Shown here in pieces: positions 7,908 through 16,643 of a DNA stretch of 30,333 bases. The notes under the pieces are model-generated. The model was not told the DNA's origin, searched no databases, and was given only the letters and a program-made list of their open reading frames with translations. Each line of letters starts with the position of its first letter. The stretch's first letter is position 1. The DNA is taken from NCBI GenBank assembly GCA_016719135.1, contig JADKAV010000032.1, forward strand, positions 1-30,333, in the 5' to 3' direction. The translations under genes were made by a program, and so were the position numbers. Source of the DNA: Micrococcales bacterium. Lineage in GTDB: Bacteria > Actinomycetota > Actinomycetes > S36-B12 > UBA10799.

Positions 7908-8465
7908 CTACAACCCGGTGAGACGGCGTTCGAAGAAGACCAGCGCCTCAGCTGCATGGTCGCCCTGCACGATCCGATCCACACGACCGACCACGATGCT
8001 GTGGTCGCCCCCGGGATAGATGGCTTCGGTGGTGCAACTCAAATAGCCCAGCGAACCGTCCAGCGCCGGTATTCCGTCCTCGTCACGGGTGTGCTCAACC
8101 ACCTGCATCTGGCGCTCCAGGGGCCTGCCGCGCTCGGCGAACCATCGCGCGGCGTCGGCTTGATCTGCAGCGAGCAGATTCACGGTCCAACGCGGTGCGA
8201 CGCTGATGGCTTCATGGAAGCGGGAGTCTTTTTGCACACAGAACAGGACCATCTCGGGATCCAGTGACACCGAGGTGAAGGAGTTGGCGGTCATGGCATG
8301 GTCGAAGCCGTCCACCACCGTCGTGACAACCACTACGCCCGTGGCACAGCGTGCCATGAGGCTGCGGAACCGCGCGGTGCGGTCCAGCATGGAGTCGTCC
8401 ACTCCGGAAACGCTACTGCCCACGGGCCCCGCGTGCCTCATCTGCCCGTCGCAGTACGGCCTCAC
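7908..8465 (-). CDS. Flavin reductase-like (FMN-binding) domain protein
   Basis: The product (up to 185 residues) is a single flavin reductase-like split-barrel domain: ATGVVVVTT, the family motif MTANSFTSVSLDPEMVLFCV, WTVNLLAADQADAARWFA, and a late GDHSIVVGRVDRIV strand. Such proteins reduce FMN or FAD with NAD(P)H, often to supply a partner monooxygenase; no monooxygenase gene is nearby, so the partner is unknown. The GTG at 8465 overlaps the stop codon of the FtsH-like gene as GTGA, implying translational coupling. An ATG at 8390 (start of MLDRTARFRSLM) fits the domain start better and is an alternative. Between this gene and fdxC are 164 bp with no clear feature. Confidence 0.88.
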   Translation of the reverse strand: MRPYCDGQMRHAGPVGSSVSGVDDSMLDRTARFRSLMARCATGVVVVTTVVDGFDHAMTANSFTSVSLDPEMVLFCVQKDSRFHEAISVAPRWTVNLLAADQADAARWFAERGRPLERQMQVVEHTRDEDGIPALDGSLGYLSCTTEAIYPGGDHSIVVGRVDRIVQGDHAAEALVFFERRLTGL

Positions 8466-10354
8466 CCCGTCGTGTCATCGGCGGTGGCCCGGATGTCGAT
8501 CACATCGGATCCCAGCACGTCGAGGATCTCATCGGCGACCAGTTCGTGCCGTGCGAGCAGAGCGTCCCGCAGGGCCTCAACCTTGTCCAGGTGCTGTTCA
8601 AGGACCTGGCGTGCGATCTGCTTCTGGGTGTCCAGCAACTCCTCGACCGCTGCCCGACTGGTGGCATCTGCGATCACCCGGCCCACGAAGTTGGTGTCGG
8701 ACGTGGCCGACCCGTGAGCGGCCGACATGTTGATCAGCGAGCCGACCATACCGGCCGCACCCACCATCTGCGCCGCGACCGTCGTGGCGTAGTTCAGATC
8801 CGAACTCGGCCCGGTGGAGATCTCACCGAAGAACAGTTCCTCGGCCGCCATCCCTCCGAACGCGATTTGGATCAGTGCCAACAGTTCACTACGACTGCGC
8901 GTGAAGACGTCCTCGGTGTCGTTGTGTGCCAGCAGCCCGAGCGCTTCTTTGCGCTTGATGATTGTCAGCACCTCCAGCCTGCGCTGGGGGGCGACGATGT
9001 GCGCGACAACAGCATGTCCCGCCTCGTGGGTGGCGATCAGCCGCGCTTCATGGTCGGTGTACGCCACCGGCTGACCGAGTCCGACGTCGGCGACCAGCCG
9101 GGCTGCGTGTACGTCACGGGTGTTCATCGTCCATGCTCCTCTGCGAAGTGCCTCGACCAGCGCCTCATCGAACAGGTTCTCCAGGCGGGCCGGCGTGTAA
9201 CCGGTGGTCAGTGCAGCAATGTGGTCGCGAACCAGCTCGTCGTCCAACTCGGGGTCGTGGGCGCGGCGTTCCAGCATCAGGTCGACGAGGTTGCGCCGCC
9301 CCTTCTTGGACGGGGCCTCGAAAGTCAGCACACGATCGAACCGGCCCGGGCGCATCAGCGCGGGATCCAGCGCCGCAGCCCGGTTGGTCGCAGCGATCAG
9401 CAGCACATTGTCCGACGGCGGCTTGGGGCGCGGAATCTGCCGGTGAGCGGGTAGCAGGAGATTGATCCGGCCGATGATCGAACTGATGAACCTCTGGAAT
9501 CCGGTGGGTTCGTCGAAGGACTGCATCTGCACCAGCAGCTCGTTGACCACACCCCCGGTGCCTTCGCTGACGACCGAGGTGTGGACCACCGGTCCGGCGA
9601 GGTCACCACCCACACTGGGCAGGCCGACAAGCCCTCCGCATTGGGCCACCGAATGTGAGACCTGGGTGCTCTGCGAGAGACCGCCGCGCGCGGTGGCGAT
9701 GGCGTCGATCTCCTCGATGAAGCCGATCGCACCGCCCTCCTTGCGAGCGGTCTTGCGCAAGGCCTTGAAGTAGGACCGGATTTTTCGAGCCGTCGCCCCG
9801 TAGTACATGGACTGGAACGACGTCGCGCTGACGAACAGAAACGGGACCTCCGCCTCGGCGGCCATGGCCCGGGCCACGTAGGTCTTGCCCGTGCCGGGCA
9901 ACCCTTCGAACAGCAGACCCCGGCGAGAAGTCCCGCCCATCTGCTTGGCGAACGAATGATGGGCCAGGAACAAGTTCAGCGAACGGATCACCTCGGCTTT
10001 CACCGCATCGATGCCCTGCACGTCGTCGAAGCGCGTGCCGATCTGTTCGGGCCGGTAGGTCAGGTGCGGTGAGCGCCCGGCCACGACGGTGGTTCCCAGC
10101 AGCGTGCCGATGAGGACCAGGAAGAAGATGCCCACGATCAGCAGGAACGGGTCCACCGCGGGCAGACGCAATCGGGTCAGGTCGACGCCGTTGCCGGTCA
10201 GGATGCGCAACCACAGCCAGCCGGCGGGCACGGACAGGACTGCAGCCATGAGCAACAGTCGGCGTTGCCTGCCGCGTTCGCGTGCACGTCCGACGTCGGC
10301 GTCTGAGGCGCGCAGACGACCGTCCGCGACTTGGCCGAGGATCTCGGTCTCCAT
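8462..10354 (-). CDS. FtsH-like membrane AAA ATPase / M41 metallopeptidase
   Basis: This 630-residue protein has the FtsH architecture: two membrane segments (about 33-52 and 68-92), an AAA module with Walker A GLPGTGKT (151-158), an SRH with AATNRAAALDPALMRPGRFDR (321-341, split here only by line of text), and an M41 protease domain with the zinc motif HEAGH (443-447) and the third ligand Asp in SSDLNYAT (519). It departs from ordinary FtsH in three ways: Walker B reads FIEEID instead of FIDEID, the pore loop reads MYYG, and roughly 60 extra residues lie between Walker B and the SRH (about 225-315). It should be a membrane-bound, ATP-driven zinc protease, but is probably a paralogue rather than the housekeeping FtsH. 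The ATG at 10354 has a GGGAG Shine-Dalgarno. It overlaps the flavin reductase by 4 bp. Confidence 0.88.
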   Translation of the reverse strand: METEILGQVADGRLRASDADVGRARERGRQRRLLLMAAVLSVPAGWLWLRILTGNGVDLTRLRLPAVDPFLLIVGIFFLVLIGTLLGTTVVAGRSPHLTYRPEQIGTRFDDVQGIDAVKAEVIRSLNLFLAHHSFAKQMGGTSRRGLLFEGLPGTGKTYVARAMAAEAEVPFLFVSATSFQSMYYGATARKIRSYFKALRKTARKEGGAIGFIEEIDAIATARGGLSQSTQVSHSVAQCGGLVGLPSVGGDLAGPVVHTSVVSEGTGGVVNELLVQMQSFDEPTGFQRFISSIIGRINLLLPAHRQIPRPKPPSDNVLLIAATNRAAALDPALMRPGRFDRVLTFEAPSKKGRRNLVDLMLERRAHDPELDDELVRDHIAALTTGYTPARLENLFDEALVEALRRGAWTMNTRDVHAARLVADVGLGQPVAYTDHEARLIATHEAGHAVVAHIVAPQRRLEVLTIIKRKEALGLLAHNDTEDVFTRSRSELLALIQIAFGGMAAEELFFGEISTGPSSDLNYATTVAAQMVGAAGMVGSLINMSAAHGSATSDTNFVGRVIADATSRAAVEELLDTQKQIARQVLEQHLDKVEALRDALLARHELVADEILDVLGSDVIDIRATADDTTG

Positions 10355-10504
10355 CGGCTTCTCCCTACGCCCCCGCTCACTCAGCGTGCGTCACGGTGAA
10401 GCGAATGGGTACCTCCGGTGATCGAGTCGGTACGAACGGGCTAACTCCTCTGGGTGAATCGATAACCGAGAGAACCCGATCGGGTGACGTCGCAGTTTCG
10501 CGAC

Positions 10505-11392
10505 CTACTCGGACACCCCGTTGAACAGGTCCGTCTCGCGTCCCTGCTCGTCGAAGGGACCGGCCACGGCACCCGCGGCGATCCGGAAGTGCTCGACTCC
10601 CATCGCCTTGCTCCCCAGATTGTTCGACAGCGCGAAGAAACCGCCGTCGGTCTGTACCTGCGAGGCATGCCTGGCAAGGGCATCCATCTTCGTATCCAGG
10701 AAGTCGGAGAAGTCCACCGACGTGGTGACCAGCGAATCCTCGACACCGAAGGGGATGGCCTCGGGATCCATCGCGGCGAAACCAGTGTCCTGACCGGCAG
10801 CACGCAGGGCCCGGATGCCATCGCGGATCATACCCTTGGGCATTGCCGTCCAGTAGACCTTCTGGACCTGCCAAGGCTGCCCAAGGTCGGTGCGGAAGGA
10901 CGGCACGGCAGCCAGCGACAGCGCATAGGTGAGCACCCGGTGGGCCTGGATGTGGTCGGGGTGCCCGTAGCCGCCGAAGTCGTCGTAGGTGACGGCCACC
11001 TGTGGCTTCACCTCGCGGATCACCGCCACCAGATCGGTGGCCGCCTCGAGCAGATCGGCCCGCCAGAAACAGTCCGGACGGTTGTTGGAGTCCATGCCCA
11101 TCATGCCGCTGTCGCGGTACTTGTGCGGCTCACCGAGCAGACGCCAGTCCGTCACGCCGAGCACCTGCATCGCCTCGGAGAGTTCAGTGAACCGGTGTTC
11201 GCCCAGGCGGTCCTCGTTGTGCGATGCCAGGTGCTGGGAGTCCTCGAGCAGAACCTCCCCCTCCTCGCCGAGGGTGCACGTCACCAGCGTGACCTGCACG
11301 CCTTGCTTGACGTATCCGGCCATCAGCGCCCCGGTCGTGATCGTTTCGTCGTCGGGATGCGCATGCACGATGAGCAATCGTCTGTCGGCCAT
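10505..11392 (-). CDS. mshB: Mycothiol biosynthesis deacetylase MshB
   Basis: MshB removes the acetyl group from GlcNAc-Ins, the second committed stage of mycothiol synthesis. The 295 residues belong to the LmbE/PIG-L zinc deacetylase family: AHPDDE at 11-16 supplies His12 and Asp15, and GHPDHIQAH at 143-151 supplies His144 (acid) and His147 (zinc), almost the same numbering as the M. tuberculosis enzyme. An aspartate-rich TYDDFGGYG precedes it. The related Mca amidase is the main alternative, but length and neighbours favour MshB. The ATG at 11392 lies 7 nt after a TAGGCT box. It is divergent from the S9 peptidase (48 bp). In the 150 bp downstream, before the FtsH-like gene, the palindrome ACCCGATCGGGT occurs at 10474-10485. 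Confidence 0.92.
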   Translation of the reverse strand: MADRRLLIVHAHPDDETITTGALMAGYVKQGVQVTLVTCTLGEEGEVLLEDSQHLASHNEDRLGEHRFTELSEAMQVLGVTDWRLLGEPHKYRDSGMMGMDSNNRPDCFWRADLLEAATDLVAVIREVKPQVAVTYDDFGGYGHPDHIQAHRVLTYALSLAAVPSFRTDLGQPWQVQKVYWTAMPKGMIRDGIRALRAAGQDTGFAAMDPEAIPFGVEDSLVTTSVDFSDFLDTKMDALARHASQVQTDGGFFALSNNLGSKAMGVEHFRIAAGAVAGPFDEQGRETDLFNGVSE

Positions 11393-11397
11393 GACCC

Positions 11398-11405
11398 ATA
11401 GCCTA
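11398..11405 (-). promoter_or_regulatory. -10 region of mshB (leaderless)
   Basis: TAGGCT on the minus strand (centred at about 11402) is followed by ATGGGTC and the ATG at 11392. No Shine-Dalgarno is present. Confidence 0.55.
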
Positions 11406-11427
11406 AGCACAGGGCGTGCCGGGCATC

Positions 11428-11433
11428 TAGCCT
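11428..11433 (+). promoter_or_regulatory. -10 box of the S9 peptidase gene (leaderless)
   Basis: TAGCCT is followed by 7 nt and the ATG at 11441. It mirrors the mshB box across a 48-bp divergent gap and supports 11441, rather than the internal ATG at 11637, as the native start. Confidence 0.6.
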
Positions 11434-11440
11434 TGGCTGG

Positions 11441-13439
11441 ATGGAGACCTTTCCCCGGCAAGCGGCGGCCACCGGACAGTTCCGCCACGGGCAGCCGCGC
11501 AGCTTCCGCGTCACCGGATCCGCGGTCTACTTCTTTGCGGTCAAGCGACAGTCGAAGCTCCTCTTTGGAGCTGCATCGGTGGGACCGCGCAACCGGTGCC
11601 ACGTCCACGGTCCTGTCGGGCCGGACCACCTCGTCGATGAGCGACGAGGAACGCTCCATGCGCGAACGCCTGCGTGAGACCGCCTCCGGGATCACCGCCT
11701 ACGACGTGCGTCACGACCGCATCGTGGCCGCTGCGGGCGGGTCCCTGCTGGTGTGGGACGACGCGGACGGCGCGCGTGAGGTTCCCGGCGCGGCGGGCGC
11801 TTTCGATCCACGGTTGAGCCCCGACGGCAACTGGATCACGTGGGTGGAACCAGGAGGTCTTCACCTGCGGGCCTGGGACAGCACCCAGCCGTCGATCCTG
11901 GTGGGACCAGAGGGCGAGGAGTCCTGGGCGGTAGCAGATTTCATCGCCGCCGAAGAGTTGTCCCGCAGCCGCGGGTACTGGTGGCTGCCGGACTCCACGG
12001 GCATCCTGGTGCAGCGCACCGACGAGTCGCCGGTCCCGATCTGGTACCGCAGCGATCCCGCCCATCCTCACAAAGCGCCCGTTGCCCAGCGGTACCCGCA
12101 CGCCGGCGCGAACAACGCACGCGTCGAGCTGTGGCGTTTCGACCTGGCCGGGGAGGGCGAGCGGATCGGGCTGCCCGACTTCGAGTACCTGGCCGGCGTT
12201 GGGGCCGGCGTGGTGACCCTGCTGAACCGTGAACAGACCGAACTCACCGTGTGCGACTACGCAGGAGCCGTTCTGGCGCAGAAGCATCAGCAGCCGTGGA
12301 TCGACCTGGTTCCCGGCCTGCCTCGGATCGACCCCGCCGGACGACTGCTCGGCTGGACCGACGACGACCGGAGACGGCTGACCATCGATGGCGAGCCGAT
12401 CCGGGGCGACGTGCAACTGCGCGCCCTGGTGGGCGTCGATGCGCAGCGCGTGTACGTCACCGCCTGCACCGATCCGGCGGAGAGCCGGCTTGCGGTGGTG
12501 GAAGATGCCGGATTCCGATGGCTGTCCGAGCCCGGGCACTACGTGACTGCCACCGCCGAATCGGGGCTTCTGGTCACCAGCGACGTCAGTTGGGATGACT
12601 ACCGCGCAGAAGTGACGATCCGCGACGCCGACTACACGCCGCTCACCATCATCGAGAACCTGGCCGAGGAACCGACCGTGGCGGCTGCACCGCTCCGCTT
12701 GCCGAGCACTGCCAATGCGGTGCAGACAGTGGTGTTGTGGCCGACCCAGCCGTCGGAACAGCGCCTACCGATCCTGATGTATCCATACGGCGGCCCCCAC
12801 GCCCAGCGGGTCCTCGCCGCCCGAGGTGCATATGCCAGTGCTCAGTGGCTGGCCGACCAGGGATTCTGCGTAGTGGTGGCGGACGGCCGGGGCACCCCCG
12901 GGCAGTCACCAGCATGGGAACAGGCGGTCGCCGGCGATCTGCGCGACCCGGCTCTGGAGGATCAGGTCGCGGCTCTTGAATCGGTACTGGAGCACTTCAG
13001 GGACCGGCTGGATCCCGATCGGGTCGGCATCCTGGGCTGGTCCTACGGCGGCTACCTCGCGGCACTTGCCGTCCTACGACGCCCAGATGTCTTCCACGCC
13101 GCAGTAGCGGGCGCGCCGGTCACGGAATGGCGGTTGTACGACACCGCCTACACCGAGCGCTACTTGGGCAATCCCAGCGTCGACGCCGCGCCCTACGATC
13201 ACAGTTCCCTGCTGCCACTGGCTACCTACCTGCGCCGGCCGCTGCTGCTGATCCACGGACTGTCCGACGACAACGTGTTCGCCGCCCACACTCTCGAACT
13301 GTCGACCCATCTGCTGCGCGCCGGACGCCAGCACGAAGTCCTGCCACTGTCCGGGGTCACCCACATGACTCCGCAACCCGAGGTGGCCGAAAACCTTCTG
13401 CTGCTGCAGGTCGACTTCTTTCGCCGCCATCTTGGGTGA
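11441..13439 (+). CDS. S9 prolyl oligopeptidase/DPP-IV-like serine peptidase, apparent N-terminal frameshift
   Basis: The C-terminal alpha/beta hydrolase domain is intact: oxyanion-side MYPYGGPHAQRV, the nucleophile elbow ILGWSYGGYLA, the Asp in HGLSDDNVF and the His in GVTHMTPQ. A beta-propeller-like region precedes it. The uninterrupted frame gives a plausible start only at ATG 11637, but the family N-terminus is found upstream in another frame: ATG 11441 reads METFPRQAAATGQF, then GQPRSFRV and AVYF, then loses homology. Dropping one T from the run at 11534-11536 joins AVYF to LRSSDSRSSSLELHRWD and on into the main frame. So the gene is about 665 codons with a one-base insertion, either a sequencing error or a real lesion. 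The family cleaves peptides, often after proline, in the cytoplasm. No signal peptide is seen. Confidence 0.85.
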
Positions 13440-13460
13440 TGCGGTCGGCCCGGCCAGGAA

Positions 13461-13498
13461 TGTGGGGGCGACCTGTCACTGGTCGCAGCCTCCCCACA
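13461..13498 (+). terminator. Hairpin downstream of the S9 peptidase gene
   Basis: TGTGGGG pairs with CCCCACA, enclosing GCGACC/GGTCGC with a 7-nt loop and a 5-nt bulge. It starts 22 bp after the stop codon. There is no T-run, as is usual for terminators in GC-rich actinobacteria. Confidence 0.55.
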
Positions 13499-13578
13499 GG
13501 CGCTGCTCCGCCGGGGCGTGGGGTGAACATCTCGCCTCTAGTCCGGCGCGAACCCCGAACTAGCCGGTTAGTTACCTA

Positions 13579-13601
13579 ATGACCCACAGCTTGCGGGTCA
13601 T
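13579..13601 (-). terminator. Possible hairpin terminator after the transporter operon
   Basis: ATGACCC and GGGTCAT form a 7-bp stem with a 9-nt loop, 40 bp beyond the stop codon of the last ATPase gene, in the gap between convergent genes. Confidence 0.35.
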
Positions 13602-13641
13602 CGGGCAGCTAGCGGGACATTTCGTCTCGCAGTGACAGCCG

Positions 13642-14694
13642 CTACTCCTTCGGCATGTTCGAGAGGTCAATGGCACCGGTAGGCACATCGTTGTCGAGGA
13701 TGTCGCGGACCTGCGGGAAGTGACACGCCGAGTACTGGCCGCCCTTCGTCCCGATCTGCAGCAAGGGTGGTTCCTGCTCGGCGCAGATGTCCTGCGCTTT
13801 CCAGCACCTGGTGCGGAAACGGCAGCCCGACGGAGGATTCGCCGGACTCGGGACATCTCCCTGCAAGACGATGCGCCGGCGACCCTCGCGGCCGAGCGGG
13901 TCCGGAACGGGAACCGCCGACAGCAACGCCTGGGTGTATGGGTGGGTCGGGTATTCGTAGATCGAGGCCTCGTCACCGATCTCGACGATCTTGCCGAGGT
14001 ACATGACGCCCACGCGGTCTGAGATGTGGCGTACCACCGACAGGTCGTGGGCGATGAAGATGTACGTCAGGTCGAACTCATCCTGCAGTTGCTCGAACAG
14101 GTTGATCACCTGCGCTTGCACGGACACGTCGAGCGCTGACACCGGCTCGTCACACACGATGATCTTGGGGCGCAATGCCAGGCCGCGGGCGATCCCGATG
14201 CGCTGGCGCTGGCCGCCGGAGAACTGGTGGGGATAGCGATTGATGTGCTCCGGGTTCAACCCGACGACTTCGAGCAGGTCCTGAACAGCCTTCTTGCGGT
14301 CGCCCTTGGGCGCCACTGACGTGTGGATCTCGAACGGCTCCCCGACGATGTCGCCGACAGTCATCCGGGGGTTCAACGAGGTATACGGATCCTGCAGCAC
14401 GATTTGGATGTCACGGCGCTTGCTGCGCAGGGCCTTCGAGCCCAGGTGCGCCATATCTTCACCCTCGAACCAGATCTCCCCGGCCGTCGGGTCTTCCAGT
14501 CGCATGATCAACCGGGCCAGGGTGGACTTGCCGCAGCCGGACTCACCGACGATTCCGAGGGTTTCGCCCTTGTGCAGGTCGAAGGACACGCCGTCCACCG
14601 CGCGCACCTGACCGATGGTCTTCTTGAAAACGATGCCCCGGGTGAGCGGATAATGCTTGACGACATCCTTGACCTGCATGATCGTCTCAGCCAC
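13642..14694 (-). CDS. dppF: Peptide ABC transporter ATPase (DppF/OppF type)
   Basis: The second ATPase of the importer has 350 residues. It shows Walker A GESGCGKST, Q-loop IQIVLQDPYTSLNPRM, signature HQFSGGQRQRIGIARG, Walker B IIVCDEPVSALDVS and the H-loop IFIAHDLSVV. The C-terminal oligopeptide-type extension follows, with THPYTQALLSAVPVPDP and the cysteines of GCRFRTRCWKAQDIC. It energises uptake of peptides across the cytoplasmic membrane together with its partner ATPase. I take GTG 14694 as the start, overlapping the partner's stop by 8 bp (translational coupling); the ATG five codons later is an alternative. It is the last gene of the operon. Whether substrates are di- or oligopeptides cannot be decided here. 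Confidence 0.93.
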   Translation of the reverse strand: MAETIMQVKDVVKHYPLTRGIVFKKTIGQVRAVDGVSFDLHKGETLGIVGESGCGKSTLARLIMRLEDPTAGEIWFEGEDMAHLGSKALRSKRRDIQIVLQDPYTSLNPRMTVGDIVGEPFEIHTSVAPKGDRKKAVQDLLEVVGLNPEHINRYPHQFSGGQRQRIGIARGLALRPKIIVCDEPVSALDVSVQAQVINLFEQLQDEFDLTYIFIAHDLSVVRHISDRVGVMYLGKIVEIGDEASIYEYPTHPYTQALLSAVPVPDPLGREGRRRIVLQGDVPSPANPPSGCRFRTRCWKAQDICAEQEPPLLQIGTKGGQYSACHFPQVRDILDNDVPTGAIDLSNMPKE

Positions 14695-15670
14695 GGGCCA
14701 CCTCTTTCCAGAAGAAGCATGCCGCCGTGTGGTCTTCCGCGACCTCTTCGGTGGGCGGGACCTCGTGCACACATTTGTCGCGCCGATGTGGGCAGCGCGG
14801 GTTGAAGTTGCAGCCCGGTGGCAGGGCCAGCAGTGAAGGCGGCAGTCCCTTGATCGCGTACAGTTCCTCGCCTTTGGAGTCGACACGTGGCATCGAGTCC
14901 AGCAGACCCTGGGTATACGGATGAGCGGGTTTGGCGTAAAGATCCCAGACGTTCGCGCTCTCAACGATCCGCCCGGCGTACATCACCGCGATCTTGTCGG
15001 CGACGCCGGCAACCACACCGAGGTCGTGTGTGATCAGGATCATTCCCATGTTGCGCTCGCGCTGCAAATCCTGCAGCAGGTCCATGATCTGCGCCTGCAC
15101 AGTGACGTCGAGGGCTGTGGTGGGCTCGTCAGCGATCAGGACCTTGGGGTCCAGGCTGATGGCCATGGCGATCATGATGCGCTGCCGCATGCCACCCGAG
15201 AACTGGTGCGGGTAGTCCTTGACCCGCTCCTTGGCTCCCGGGATCCGCACTTGCTCCATCAGGTCGACCGCTTTGGCCATACCTTCCTTCTTGGACATGC
15301 CACGGTGAACCTGGAACATCTCCGCGATCTGGTCGCCGACAGTGAAGACCGGGTTCAGGGCCGACAGCGAGTCCTGGAAGATCATGGCGATCTCGGCCCC
15401 GCGGATCTTCTGCCGCTCCGATTCCGGCATGGTCAGCAGGTCTTTGCCGTTGTACAGGATGCGTCCGCCGGTGATGAAGCCCGGCGGCATGTCCAGAATC
15501 CCCATGATCGTCTGGGCTGTGACCGACTTGCCTGAGCCACTCTCGCCCAGCACGGCCAACGTCTCTCCGGCGTCGAGGGTATAGCTCACACCGTTGATCG
15601 CTTCGGCGACTCCGTCGCGGGTACGGAACTCCACGTACAGGTCGTCGACGTCCAGCAGATGCTCGCTCAT
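14687..15670 (-). CDS. dppD: Peptide ABC transporter ATPase (DppD/OppD type)
   Basis: The 327-residue ATPase has Walker A GESGSGKSVTAQTIMG, QDSLSALNPVFTVGDQIAEM after the Q-loop, signature HQFSGGMRQRIMIAMA, Walker B VLIADEPTTALDVTVQAQ and the H-loop ILITHDLGVVAGV. The C-terminal segment HPYTQGLLDSMPRVD plus the cysteine cluster GCNFNPRCPHRRDKC is characteristic of the peptide-transport subgroup. The start is ATG 15670 (MSEHLLDVDDLYVEF), 4 bp after the permease stop; an in-frame extension upstream would lie inside that permease gene. It forms the ATP-hydrolysing pair with the downstream ATPase, with which it overlaps by 8 bp. Confidence 0.94.
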   Translation of the reverse strand: MSEHLLDVDDLYVEFRTRDGVAEAINGVSYTLDAGETLAVLGESGSGKSVTAQTIMGILDMPPGFITGGRILYNGKDLLTMPESERQKIRGAEIAMIFQDSLSALNPVFTVGDQIAEMFQVHRGMSKKEGMAKAVDLMEQVRIPGAKERVKDYPHQFSGGMRQRIMIAMAISLDPKVLIADEPTTALDVTVQAQIMDLLQDLQRERNMGMILITHDLGVVAGVADKIAVMYAGRIVESANVWDLYAKPAHPYTQGLLDSMPRVDSKGEELYAIKGLPPSLLALPPGCNFNPRCPHRRDKCVHEVPPTEEVAEDHTAACFFWKEVARG

Positions 15671-15674
15671 GACC

Positions 15675-16643
15675 TCACCGGAGTTTCGGATCCAGGGCTT
15701 CACGCACGGCGTCGCCGAGCATGATGAAACTCAACACGGCCACCGACAAGAAAATCGCGGGGAAGAAGAGCATGAACGGGGCCACCCGGATGTAGGGCTG
15801 GGCGTCGTTGATCATGGTTCCCCAGGAGATGACCGGCGGCTGTAGGCCCAGGCCCAGGAAGGACAGGGTGGCCTCGGCGCCGATGTACCCGCCCAGGGAG
15901 ATGGTCGCGACCACAATCAACGGGGCCAATGAGTTGGGGACCACGTGCTTGCGGATGATCCTGCCGCTGGTGGCGCCCAAGGCGCGGGCGGCGATCACGA
16001 AGTCGGCGTTACGGACCTGGATCACCGATGAACGCATGATGCGGGTCATCGAGGTCCAGCCGAGGATTCCCAACGCCAGAACCACCTTGCCGACCTCGCT
16101 GTACAGGTTGGCGTTATCCGTGGAGGGAAAGGAGCTCAGCACCAGGATTCCACCGAGCAGCAGGGGGATTCCGAAGAAGATATCGGTCACTCGCGAAAGG
16201 ATCGAATCGACCCAGCCTCCGAAAAAGCCTGCAATAACTCCTACGAAACCGCCCACCAGCATGGCGAAGGCGGTCGCGAACACACCGACCAGGATTGATG
16301 CCTTGGCCCCGTAGATAGTCCGGGTGTAGACGTCGCACCCGTTGTTGTCGTACCCGAACCACGCCGTGCTGGAGGGGCCTTGCCGTGACAGTTTCAGGTC
16401 GCACGTATACGGGTCTTTGCCGAATGTCAGCAGATTCGGGAAGAAGGTCATGATCAGGAAGAAGAAGATCAGGATCGCGGAGAGGATGAAGATCTTGCTG
16501 GAGCGCAGTTCCCGCCACGCGTCGCTCCACAAAGAACGTGGTTTCTCAGTACTCGCCTCGGGAGGCAGGCTGGAGCCGCGATAGGTCTCGGTCTCGACGG
16601 TCTCCGGTGCTGCTGCGGAGACGGAGGCGTTCGGATCACTCAT
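15675..16643 (-). CDS. dppC: Peptide ABC transporter permease (DppC/OppC type)
   Basis: This 322-residue inner-membrane permease has a polar cytoplasmic N-terminus (about 50 residues), a first membrane segment IFILSAILIFFFLIMTFF, then a periplasmic-side stretch, and five further membrane segments. The EAA coupling loop is GATSGRIIRKHVVPNS, and TLSFLGLGLQPPVISWG and the C-terminal LGDAVREALDPKLR are typical of DppC. The stretch CDLKLSRQGPSSTAWFGYD contains the usual HPFGTD-like 'landing' sequence in degenerate form. ATG 16643 overlaps the preceding permease stop by 8 bp. It builds the translocation pore with that permease. Confidence 0.94.
   Translation of the reverse strand: MSDPNASVSAAAPETVETETYRGSSLPPEASTEKPRSLWSDAWRELRSSKIFILSAILIFFFLIMTFFPNLLTFGKDPYTCDLKLSRQGPSSTAWFGYDNNGCDVYTRTIYGAKASILVGVFATAFAMLVGGFVGVIAGFFGGWVDSILSRVTDIFFGIPLLLGGILVLSSFPSTDNANLYSEVGKVVLALGILGWTSMTRIMRSSVIQVRNADFVIAARALGATSGRIIRKHVVPNSLAPLIVVATISLGGYIGAEATLSFLGLGLQPPVISWGTMINDAQPYIRVAPFMLFFPAIFLSVAVLSFIMLGDAVREALDPKLR

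Noticed and set aside
8462..10354. Frameshift as the cause of the extra residues in the FtsH-like protein
   Set aside because: The flanking AAA motifs are in one frame and the insert reads as ordinary protein with no better continuation in another frame, so a family-specific insertion is likelier.
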